From an uncultured Chitinophagaceae bacterium (GTDB taxonomy: Bacteria > Bacteroidota > Bacteroidia > Chitinophagales > Chitinophagaceae), in assembly GCA_946885665.1 (NCBI GenBank), contig CAMPGT010000019.1, positions 1 to 26,851 of the forward strand: 26,851 bases of DNA. Direction: 5' to 3'. The stretch's first letter is position 1; each line of letters begins with the position of its first letter. The notes under the pieces are model-generated. The model made no database searches, was not told the DNA's origin, and saw nothing but the letters and a program-made list of their open reading frames with translations. Of the stretch, positions 1 to 7,346 are shown piece after piece. Both the position numbers and the translations under genes were made by a program.

Positions 1-1557
1 GCGTTGCAGTCGATGGGCAAGGGAGAAAATCTGCGCAGCCTGAAAAAGTTTCCCGAACCTTTTAACTACATCGGGTGGTGCACCTGGAACGCGTCCGATA
101 ACGGTGAGAAATTGAATGAAGAACTGCTGGTCAATGCCGCAAAAAGTTTTTCGGAACATCAATTTCCGTTGGGGTGGATATTGGTTGATGACGGATGGTT
201 TCAGCAAGATGAACGGCGGCTCCGCTCTTTTGACGTAAACCCCGAGAAATTTCCGAATGGTTTTGCGCCGGTAATCAAAAAACTGAAAGGCGACTACGGC
301 ATAAAATATATGGGCGTTTGGCATGCTTTTAATGGCCTTTGGAACGGCATCGACACGGCTTCCGCATTAGGCAGGCATTTTCACGACGCACTTTACTCGT
401 GGACACAGCACGAACGGCCGGATATTCCGTCGCCAATGAAAACATATTATTTTATCCGGCCCGGCGGTGATTCATTGGATTCATTTTACGACCAGTGGCA
501 CAAAATGCTCAAACAGCAGGGATTCGATTTTGTGAAGGTGGACAACCAACTGGTGGTAGAGAAGATGGCAAAAAATAATTATCCCATATTCACCTTGTCC
601 AACTCCATGCACAAGGCGCTTTACCGGTCGGTGAATAAATATTTCGATGGCGCGGTGATCAATTGCATGGACATGACCGCAGATGCCTATTTGAATTTTG
701 GAACATCGGCGGTTGCGAGAAGCGAGGAAGATTATTTCCCCTACCACGAGGGCGAAACTTACAACCTGCAAAGGGGAAATGCGGCGGCCCATGTGTTGCA
801 GGCCATCTACAATTCAATATACTTCGGTCAAATGGTTTACCCCGACTTCGACATATTTCAGTCGCATAACCCCAATGCAACATTTCATGCAATAGCGAGG
901 GCGCTCAATTGCGGTCCCATTTACATTACGGATAATGTTGGGCAACAGCGTTTCGAGGTATTGAAACCGCTGGTCTTTTCTGACGGAAGGATCATCCGAA
1001 GTGAAACGCCACTGTTGCCCACTGCAGATTGCCTTTTCCAGGTGCAGGACCATCAGTTGTTCAAGGCCTTTTCGATGGTGGGTGGCACAGGTTTGATTGG
1101 CGCCTGGAACGCTGCAGATGTAAACAGCGTCAAAGGCTCCATCAGCCCCAAAAATGTGCACGGCATCCAGGGAAATGATTTCGCTGTGTACGAGTATTTT
1201 TCAAAAAAACTAAGGCATCTGAAGAAATCAGAAAGCATCAGTGTCACGCTCGACAGGATGGGTTACAAGTTATATTATGTTGTGCCCTGCAAAAACGGAT
1301 TTGCGGCACTCGGTCTCACCGATAAATACAATGCCCCTGCAACCATCATGGATCAACATTGGAACGGAAATTCAGTTGCCATTACCCTTTATGAAGGAGG
1401 AGAATTTTCGGCCTACTCCCAAAAGGCGCCATCGAAAGTATTGGTCAATGGAAAGCCGTTTACCAATTATCAATTCAGCAACAATATGCTCACACTACGC
1501 GTTCCGCAGGAATTAAAGCCTGTCATCACCCTTTCATGGAATCACAAAACCTCCTGA
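1..1557 (+). CDS. Raffinose synthase/Sip1-like GH36 glycosidase (5' partial)
   Basis: This enters the window already open in frame 1, so the N-terminus lies upstream; about 518 residues are visible, against roughly 650-750 for full family members. It matches the raffinose synthase / seed imbibition protein (Sip1) branch of clan GH-D. Visible landmarks, numbering from base 4, are WCTWN near residue 26, VDDGW near 61, a WHAF motif, FVKVDNQ with the presumed nucleophile Asp180, and ARSEEDYFP with a probable acid/base Asp near 243. A long conserved block follows (YPDFD, ARALNCGPIYITD, then DGRIIR). The C-terminal part is a beta-sandwich-like domain. Family members hydrolyse or transfer alpha-galactosyl and related alpha-glycosides; substrate cannot be fixed here. 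No signal peptide can be judged. It is the first visible gene of a six-gene run, 35 bp before the SDR gene, and would release the sugar used by the downstream enzymes (inference). Confidence 0.88.
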   Translation, partial: ALQSMGKGENLRSLKKFPEPFNYIGWCTWNASDNGEKLNEELLVNAAKSFSEHQFPLGWILVDDGWFQQDERRLRSFDVNPEKFPNGFAPVIKKLKGDYGIKYMGVWHAFNGLWNGIDTASALGRHFHDALYSWTQHERPDIPSPMKTYYFIRPGGDSLDSFYDQWHKMLKQQGFDFVKVDNQLVVEKMAKNNYPIFTLSNSMHKALYRSVNKYFDGAVINCMDMTADAYLNFGTSAVARSEEDYFPYHEGETYNLQRGNAAAHVLQAIYNSIYFGQMVYPDFDIFQSHNPNATFHAIARALNCGPIYITDNVGQQRFEVLKPLVFSDGRIIRSETPLLPTADCLFQVQDHQLFKAFSMVGGTGLIGAWNAADVNSVKGSISPKNVHGIQGNDFAVYEYFSKKLRHLKKSESISVTLDRMGYKLYYVVPCKNGFAALGLTDKYNAPATIMDQHWNGNSVAITLYEGGEFSAYSQKAPSKVLVNGKPFTNYQFSNNMLTLRVPQELKPVITLSWNHKTS

Positions 1558-1592
1558 TAATGCTTTAATTTCACCGGCCAGAAAGGATACCT

Positions 1593-2384
1593 ATGGCAGA
1601 AAATCGGCTGTCGGGAAAACGAATCGTTATCAACGTCGGAACTTCAGGAATGGTATTTTCGGCATCACTCGCCTGCATTCGCGTAGGAGCGAAAGTTTTC
1701 GCAACAGGCAGGGACGCGAATCATGCAGATGCGGCGGCAGCAAAGCTGCAACCCAACGGCCACACACTGGTTAGCGACGCCACCGACGAAGGCTCGGCAG
1801 CTGGCGCCATCGAAATGTGTGTGCAAAAATTCGGTGGGTTCGACGGGCTGTACCATGTTGCCGGCGGAAGCGGCAGAAAATTCGGTGACGGTCCGCTGCA
1901 CGAACTGAAACTGGAAGGATGGAATAAGACCATGGACCTGAATCTTACCTCTCTCATGCTTTCGAACCGCGCCGCTGTCGATTACTTTTTGAAGCACAAA
2001 CAGCCGGGTGTTATTTTGAACATGGGGTCCGTACTGGGGTTTTCACCTTCCCCGAAATACTTCACCACGCATGCTTATGCCGCCGCTAAATCGGCCGTTA
2101 CCGGCTTCACAAAGTCGATAGCGGCATACTACGCGCAAAACAATATAAGGATAAACGTTATCGCGCCTGCATTGATTGAAACGCCTTCCTCGCAGCGGGC
2201 GGCTACAGACGAAACCATCTCCCGGTACATTGCCACCAAGCAACCGCTGGACGGGGGAAGAATAGGAACGCCCGCGGACACCGACGGACTTGCCGTATTC
2301 TTATTATCCGATGAATCAACATTTATCACCGGCCAGGTCATCTCGGTGGATGGAGGATGGGGCATTACGGAAGGACAATACTAA
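1593..2384 (+). CDS. Classical SDR-family oxidoreductase with atypical nucleotide-binding loop
   Basis: The 263-residue length is typical of classical short-chain dehydrogenases. The catalytic set is present: Asn in DLNLTS, Ser146 in NMGSVLG, and Tyr162/Lys166 in YAAAK. The C-terminal VDGGW motif is also normal. The N-terminal glycine motif is degenerate: the usual TGGxxGIG reads NVGTSGMV, so the last glycine is valine. NNAG is replaced by HVAG. Family members oxidise or reduce sugar and polyol hydroxyls with NAD(P). In this operon the likely job is oxidation of a sugar to a keto-sugar or lactone, upstream of the lactonase-like gene (inference). The ATG lies 35 bp after the glycosidase stop, and the ROK gene follows after 9 bp. 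Cofactor preference cannot be read with confidence. Confidence 0.87.
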   Translation: MAENRLSGKRIVINVGTSGMVFSASLACIRVGAKVFATGRDANHADAAAAKLQPNGHTLVSDATDEGSAAGAIEMCVQKFGGFDGLYHVAGGSGRKFGDGPLHELKLEGWNKTMDLNLTSLMLSNRAAVDYFLKHKQPGVILNMGSVLGFSPSPKYFTTHAYAAAKSAVTGFTKSIAAYYAQNNIRINVIAPALIETPSSQRAATDETISRYIATKQPLDGGRIGTPADTDGLAVFLLSDESTFITGQVISVDGGWGITEGQY

Positions 2385-2393
2385 ATTTACAGG

Positions 2394-3284
2394 ATGCACA
2401 AAGCAACAATAGGCGTCGACCTTGGCGGAACACGAATTAAAACGGTGGCACTGGATGCAGACGGCGAGCTGCTGTTTCAGCTCTACACGCCCACTAACGA
2501 CGGTAATGGCGACAATTGGAAACAAACCGTAAAATCATCTATCGAAGAAATGGTGGCGCACCTGCACATAACGGATTTCGTTGCAGGAATTTCCGCGCCC
2601 GGCATACCCGACGACAACAATGAAAAGATCGCCTACATGCCGGGGCGCCTCCACGGCCTCGAGAATTTTTGCTGGTCCGATTTCCTGGGACACAAAACCT
2701 GGGTGCTCAACGATGCAGTGGCGGCGCTGATGGCCGAGGCCACACTCGGCATAGCCCAATCGCAGAAAAATGTGGTGATGCTGACACTCGGCACAGGCGT
2801 GGGCGGTGCACTGCTGATTGACGGGAAACCCTACCAGGGCAGCTTTCAGAAGGCCGGGCACATCGGCCACATCTCCCTCAATTGCGAACATGACACCGAT
2901 ATAACCGGAATACCCGGGAGCCTCGAAGACGCCATCGGCAATTGCACCGTAGAGAAGAGATCGCACGGAAAATATAAAGACACTTATTCTTTACTCGAAG
3001 CCTACCGCAAGGGGGACCATTTTGCCAGGTGGGTATGGCTGACCTCGATAAGAAAACTCTCCATTGCCATCGCATCTATTTCCAACATGCTTTCACCCGA
3101 ATGTATCGTGCTTGGCGGAGGGATCATGGAAGCAGGCAACGACCTTATCGAACCGCTCGAAAGCTTCTTATCGCTGTATGAATGGAGGCCGGGCGGGAAC
3201 AAAGTGACTATCTTAAAGGCGCAATTCAATGACATGGCAGGCGCGATCGGCGCGGCCTGCTTTGCTTCCGTTCAACGTTCTTAA
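2394..3284 (+). CDS. ROK-family sugar kinase lacking the zinc-binding cysteines
   Basis: The 296-residue length fits the ROK glucokinase/N-acetylmannosamine kinase fold. The N-terminal phosphate loop DLGGT is at residues 9-13, the catalytic Asp107 sits in LNDAVAAL, the second phosphate motif is LGTGVGGALL, and a late adenosine-loop motif reads LGGGI. The AGHIGH histidine is kept. The following CxCGxxGCxE zinc signature is replaced by DITGIPGSLE: the glycine/glutamate frame remains but all three cysteines are gone. Such enzymes phosphorylate hexoses or amino sugars with ATP. It follows the SDR by 9 bp and precedes the SIS gene by 14 bp; a kinase beside a phosphosugar-binding protein suggests sequential steps. 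The substrate is unknown. Confidence 0.9.
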   Translation: MHKATIGVDLGGTRIKTVALDADGELLFQLYTPTNDGNGDNWKQTVKSSIEEMVAHLHITDFVAGISAPGIPDDNNEKIAYMPGRLHGLENFCWSDFLGHKTWVLNDAVAALMAEATLGIAQSQKNVVMLTLGTGVGGALLIDGKPYQGSFQKAGHIGHISLNCEHDTDITGIPGSLEDAIGNCTVEKRSHGKYKDTYSLLEAYRKGDHFARWVWLTSIRKLSIAIASISNMLSPECIVLGGGIMEAGNDLIEPLESFLSLYEWRPGGNKVTILKAQFNDMAGAIGAACFASVQRS

Positions 3285-3298
3285 ACCAAATACCACGA

Positions 3299-4078
3299 AT
3301 GAGTTTGACGACTACATATATCAATAAATGCAGGGCAATTGCCGACAGGGTTGAACAACAACAGGAAAAGATTTTGCAGGCCGCCACGTGGTTCGCAGCA
3401 AGCATCCTTGCAGGAAGAGTGGTTCATGTTTTTGGGTCCGGCCACAGCCGGATAATGGTGGAAGAAATGTGGCCGCGCTATGGCTCGTTCCCCGGCTTTA
3501 ACCCCATAGTGGAACTGTCGTTGACCTATCACAATAATGTTGTAGGCGCCAACGGCCAGCGCCAGGCTATGTACCTCGAAAATGTGCCGGGGCTGGCGGA
3601 ACGCATACTGCGAAATTTTGGGCTCGACGCAAAGGATACGGCGCTGGTGATCTCATCGAGCGGATGCAACATCGTCCCCATCGAGATGGCAGAGGTATTC
3701 CAGCAACGAAAGATAAAAGTGGTGTCTATCGTCACCACCGAACATCTTGAAAATTCAGTAAGCAAAAGAAAAGACGGAAAGAAACTATCTGATTTTTCGG
3801 ATCTCCTCCTCGATACGGGCGCCCCTGTTGGCGACTCGATGATCAAGGTACCCGGCCTCGATACGCCGGTTTCGCCCGGATCAACCGTTGGCGGCGTAAT
3901 GCTCGTCAACAGTATTAAAGCGGAACTTGCCAACCTGTTGACCGAAGCAGGCAAGCCGCCCAAAGTGCTTACCGCTGCCGCTATTGCCGGTGCAGAGAAA
4001 GCGAAAGAATTATTCGAAAGCGCATACGACGAACATGCCCATCGTGTGGCCGAACTATACAGGTTAGCAGGTAAATAA
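3299..4078 (+). CDS. SIS-domain phosphosugar-binding protein (UPF0309-like)
   Basis: This 259-residue protein has one SIS domain. The phosphate-binding loop reads GSGHS at residues 46-50, and a second Ser-rich loop reads VISSSGCN around residue 120. An N-terminal helix precedes the fold, and a C-terminal helical tail ends near VAELYRLAGK. The arrangement resembles the UPF0309 family of putative sugar isomerases, whose members are often annotated only as SIS-domain proteins. Likely role: aldose-ketose isomerisation or binding of the phosphosugar made by the adjacent ROK kinase (inference). It starts 14 bp after the kinase and ends 10 bp before the MetE-like gene, so co-transcription is likely. 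The product could instead be regulatory, but there is no HTH domain of RpiR type. Confidence 0.85.
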   Translation: MSLTTTYINKCRAIADRVEQQQEKILQAATWFAASILAGRVVHVFGSGHSRIMVEEMWPRYGSFPGFNPIVELSLTYHNNVVGANGQRQAMYLENVPGLAERILRNFGLDAKDTALVISSSGCNIVPIEMAEVFQQRKIKVVSIVTTEHLENSVSKRKDGKKLSDFSDLLLDTGAPVGDSMIKVPGLDTPVSPGSTVGGVMLVNSIKAELANLLTEAGKPPKVLTAAAIAGAEKAKELFESAYDEHAHRVAELYRLAGK

Positions 4079-4088
4079 AAATATAGTA

Positions 4089-5117
4089 ATGAAACAACAA
4101 CCCATTCGAACGATTGTCATTGGAAGTTATCCGTTTCCCGGGTGGCTCGATTTCGCATCACAGAACCTGGATAAATTTGGCGCGGCAGATATTGAAGAAA
4201 TGGTGGAAGACGCGGTAATTGCCGCGATCCACGACCAGGTAAACGCCGGCCTTGATGTAATTACCGATGGCGAACAAACCCGCATCGATTTCAATTTATC
4301 GTTCTACGGATTCATTAAAGGGATCGTCCCCAATGAAACGGAAACAAGAAAATTCGGACCGCCGGCGCACGATCAACGCGGCAAACACGATATAGCTGAA
4401 ACGTTAAGCGCCCCCGACGGGTTGGGCTGCGTGAAAGAATTTCTCCGGTTAAAGCGACTCGCCCCCGCCGGGCCGGTTCTCAAAACGAGCGTACCGGGTC
4501 CCTACACGCTTAGCGGACGACTCCTTCCCGGCAAAAAATACAAGGACCGCTTGGCCGTAACCGAAGCCCTGCTTCCGTTCGTGCGGAAAGAGCTCGAGGA
4601 CCTCGTGGCCGCGGGCTGCACAGAGATCACTGTTGATGAGCCCTCGATGAGCTGTTACGCATATAAAGAAGACACAAAAAAATTCGTCGATATTTTCAAC
4701 CGCACCGTTCAGACGGTTGTGGGAAAGTGCCGCCTCTCTACGCACATGTGCTTCGGAAATTTCAAGGGAAGACCAGTGGGTTATCGCAGCATCAAGCCCA
4801 TGCTGCCCGATTTTCTCGACCTGTCGGTCGATGAAATTCATATTGAACTCGCCAACCGCGAATTTGCTGAAGTTGAACTGCTCGCCGCCTTCGCAGAAAA
4901 AATGGACGTGGCCGCCGGTGTAGTGGATGTGAAAAATTATTACATCGAAACACCGGAAGATGTGGCGGAGCGAATAAGGAAATGCCTGAAATACGTACCT
5001 GCCGAAAAATTGTCGGTGGCCCCCGATTGCGGCCTGAGCCAGACGGCGCGCTGGGCCTCACGACTGAAACTCGCCAATATGGTGAAGGGTGCGAACATCG
5101 TCAGACAACAATTGTAA
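4089..5117 (+). CDS. Short MetE-like zinc methyl/alkyltransferase
   Basis: This 342-residue protein corresponds only to the C-terminal catalytic barrel of cobalamin-independent methionine synthase. Full MetE is about 750 residues. The four zinc ligands expected from MetE are all present: His219 and Cys221 in THMC, Glu253 in HIELANREF, and Cys314 in PDCGL. DVITDGEQ and TVDEPSM match family motifs. It is therefore probably a working zinc-thiolate enzyme that moves a methyl or alkyl group to or from a thiol. Single-domain relatives include folate-independent methionine synthases and the epoxyalkane:coenzyme M transferase type, so the acceptor cannot be assigned. Sitting between a phosphosugar protein and a lactonase, with no methionine or cobalamin gene visible, it may serve the sugar pathway. 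Its TAA overlaps the next ATG by one base. Confidence 0.85.
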   Translation: MKQQPIRTIVIGSYPFPGWLDFASQNLDKFGAADIEEMVEDAVIAAIHDQVNAGLDVITDGEQTRIDFNLSFYGFIKGIVPNETETRKFGPPAHDQRGKHDIAETLSAPDGLGCVKEFLRLKRLAPAGPVLKTSVPGPYTLSGRLLPGKKYKDRLAVTEALLPFVRKELEDLVAAGCTEITVDEPSMSCYAYKEDTKKFVDIFNRTVQTVVGKCRLSTHMCFGNFKGRPVGYRSIKPMLPDFLDLSVDEIHIELANREFAEVELLAAFAEKMDVAAGVVDVKNYYIETPEDVAERIRKCLKYVPAEKLSVAPDCGLSQTARWASRLKLANMVKGANIVRQQL

Positions 5118-5977
5118 TGATGGAACTGATACCTGCGCGCATCAAGGATGAGGAGCTGCTCAAAGAAATTGATCAGTATATAAACGACAACCATCATTTC
5201 CACTTGTGGTGGCTGGGGCAAAGCGGCTATTTACTGCTGTGGAAAGGCAAGCGGGTATTAATAGACCCTTACCTTTCCGATTCGCTCACCGAAAAATATG
5301 CGGCAACAAATAAACCGCATGTGCGCATGAGCGAAAGGGTTATTGATCCATCACTGTTGAAAGACATCCTGATCGTTACATCGAGTCATAACCACACCGA
5401 TCATCTGGACGGAAGCACATTGATACCAGTGATAAAAAACAATCCGGACATCCGGTTCATCATTCCCGAAGCCAACCGGAAATTTGTAGCCGACAGAATA
5501 AAACAGCCCGGGGATTTTCCTATAGGATTGAACGCCGGTGCAACTATCACGTTTGATGAGTTCACTTTTCACGGAATACCTGCCAGCCATAATGAAATAG
5601 AGAAAGACGAAAAAGGTCTATGCAAATTCATGGGCTACGTGATCCGGTTTGGCGGCTGGACGATTTACCACAGCGGCGATACACTATTATATGATGGCAT
5701 GGCAGAAACATTGAAGCCCTTTGCCGTTGATGTTGCCATTTTACCCATTAACGGCAACGACCCTGCACGCGGTGTGGCCGGCAATTTGAATGCGAAAGAA
5801 GCAGCGGCGCTCGGAAAAGAGGTAGCGGCACGTGTTGTGATCCCCTGTCACTACGATATGTTTACTTTCAATACCGCCGATCCTGCATCATTTATCCATG
5901 AAGCAGAAATGATTCTCCAGCCTCATCATGTGCTGCCCATTGGCGGCCATTTCAGCAGTGAATCCCTCGGCCGGTAA
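5117..5977 (+). CDS. UlaG-like metallo-beta-lactamase-fold lactonase
   Basis: An in-frame ATG at 5117 (TAATG overlap with the MetE-like stop) gives 286 residues; a second ATG follows immediately at 5120. Open frame extends further upstream, but that part would run through the MetE-like gene. The metallo-beta-lactamase signature HNHTDH is at about residues 91-96. Further metal-ligand candidates are in ASHNE, HSGDT, CHYD and GGHFS. WWLGQSGYLL and VLIDPYLSD resemble the UlaG (L-ascorbate-6-phosphate lactonase) branch. Expected reaction: metal-dependent opening of a sugar lactone or related ester in the cytoplasm. In this operon it would open the lactone made by the SDR (inference). It is the last plus-strand gene; an MFS transporter ends 11 bp away on the other strand. 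Confidence 0.86.
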   Translation: MMELIPARIKDEELLKEIDQYINDNHHFHLWWLGQSGYLLLWKGKRVLIDPYLSDSLTEKYAATNKPHVRMSERVIDPSLLKDILIVTSSHNHTDHLDGSTLIPVIKNNPDIRFIIPEANRKFVADRIKQPGDFPIGLNAGATITFDEFTFHGIPASHNEIEKDEKGLCKFMGYVIRFGGWTIYHSGDTLLYDGMAETLKPFAVDVAILPINGNDPARGVAGNLNAKEAAALGKEVAARVVIPCHYDMFTFNTADPASFIHEAEMILQPHHVLPIGGHFSSESLGR

Positions 5978-5988
5978 TTTTCACATTG

Positions 5989-7290
5989 TTACACCAGTTG
6001 GCTCAACATCACCTTTTTTGTTTTGCGCGTGAGGAGGTGAATGATGGTCCAGGCAACCAAATAAGTGAGTCCGCAAATGGTGAACAACACATTGTATCCC
6101 GCTGTGATGTTGCCCCCGGCTTTATAGGCATCCAACAAAGTTCCCACGAGCAACGGAAAAACCATTCCGCCCACGGCGCCGGCCATCCCGCCAATGCCCA
6201 CCACTGAGCCCACTGCTTCGGTGGGAAACAGGTCGGAAGCGATGGTAAATACATTCGTAGCCCAGGCCTGGTGCACGGCCACTGCAAGACTGATCAATGC
6301 AACCGCCATCCAGGCGCCTGTTGCAAATTGAGCCAGGATGATGGAAATTTCCAGTGCGGCAAATACCAGCAACGATGCTTTGCGTGCCCTCAATACCGGC
6401 CAGCCTTTTTTTATGAGTAGAGAAGATAAGTAACCGCCGCCAATGCTGCCCACCGTGGTCGCAGCGTAAATGATCATTAATTCAAGGCTCGGCTTCGACA
6501 CGTCCAAACTGAACGTGGAAGAAAAATATGACGGCAGCCAGAATAAAAAGAACCAGAATATAGGATCGATAAGCGCTTTGCCGGTGATAAACGCCCACGT
6601 CTGTGGAAGGGAAAATAATTTGACCCAACGGATAGCGGGCCGGCTTTTGTTATTGTCTTCCGTGTCCTGCCCGCTCACGATATAATTCAGTTCGTCTTTC
6701 GACAAATGCCTGCTCTTTGCAGGAATCTGGTAAAACACCAGCCACAAGATCAGCCATACAAAGCCAAACGAACCGGTGATCCAGAACACTTCGTGCCAGC
6801 CATAGTTAGTGAGTATCCAGGGAACGATCAATAATGCGGCCACCACACCAACACTTGTCCCGGAGTTAAAGATCCCCGTTGCAAGTCCACGCTCTTTATT
6901 GGGGAACCATTCGGCAACGGCCCTGACGCCTGCCGGAAAGTTACCGGCCTCCCCGATCCCGAGCCCGATCCTTGCCGCCGCAAAACCGGTAACGGTGCGC
7001 GCCACTGCGTGCAACATGCCGGCGACGCTCCACACAAGAATAGAAACGGTGTAACCCATGCGCGTTCCGACCCTGTCAATAACGCCGCCAGACACCAGCA
7101 ATCCCACAGCATACGCCGCACTGAATGCCATCATGATGAACCCGAAGTCGGTTTCGCTCCAACTGAACTCCACTTCAAGGATAGGTTTCAGCAGCCCGAT
7201 GATCTGCCGGTCGATGTAATTAATGCAGGTAGCAACAAACAGCAAAGCAACGATGAACCATCGGTAATTTCCGCGTGTACGATTGATCAT
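5989..7290 (-). CDS. MFS transporter, ACS family (ExuT-like hexuronate/sugar-acid symporter)
   Basis: The 433-residue protein has about twelve hydrophobic segments and the two-halves layout of the major facilitator superfamily, with a central charged loop near residues 205-225. GLGIGEAGNFPAGVRAVAEW and IFNSGTSVGVVAA are the hallmark loop motifs of the anion:cation symporter family, which includes ExuT and glucarate/galactonate porters. NYIDRQ in the first helix is also typical. Expected role: proton-coupled uptake of a hexuronate, aldonate or similar sugar acid across the inner membrane. It converges on the catabolic operon with only 11 bp between the stop codons and probably supplies its substrate. 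It lies 56 bp downstream of the CHAT gene on the same strand, but shares no obvious role with it. Confidence 0.9.
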   Translation of the reverse strand: MINRTRGNYRWFIVALLFVATCINYIDRQIIGLLKPILEVEFSWSETDFGFIMMAFSAAYAVGLLVSGGVIDRVGTRMGYTVSILVWSVAGMLHAVARTVTGFAAARIGLGIGEAGNFPAGVRAVAEWFPNKERGLATGIFNSGTSVGVVAALLIVPWILTNYGWHEVFWITGSFGFVWLILWLVFYQIPAKSRHLSKDELNYIVSGQDTEDNNKSRPAIRWVKLFSLPQTWAFITGKALIDPIFWFFLFWLPSYFSSTFSLDVSKPSLELMIIYAATTVGSIGGGYLSSLLIKKGWPVLRARKASLLVFAALEISIILAQFATGAWMAVALISLAVAVHQAWATNVFTIASDLFPTEAVGSVVGIGGMAGAVGGMVFPLLVGTLLDAYKAGGNITAGYNVLFTICGLTYLVAWTIIHLLTRKTKKVMLSQLV

Positions 7291-7346
7291 TCATGGAATC
7301 TAAAACATCCTCGCGATTACACAAAACATTTATGAAAATATCCTGT

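Noticed and set aside
4..6. TTG as a true start for the GH36-like gene
   Set aside because: The frame is open to the first base of the window and the visible protein is shorter than the family, so the real start is upstream.
4982..5119. Extended N-terminus for the UlaG-like protein
   Set aside because: The upstream part lies inside the MetE-like gene, its translation is Arg/Gly-rich and unlike the family, and the TAATG junction offers a natural start.
7291..7346. TTTTG, 19 nt, TAGATTCC before the MFS gene as a promoter
   Set aside because: The spacing is right but the -7 box has two mismatches and ends almost on the start codon, so no leader would be possible.
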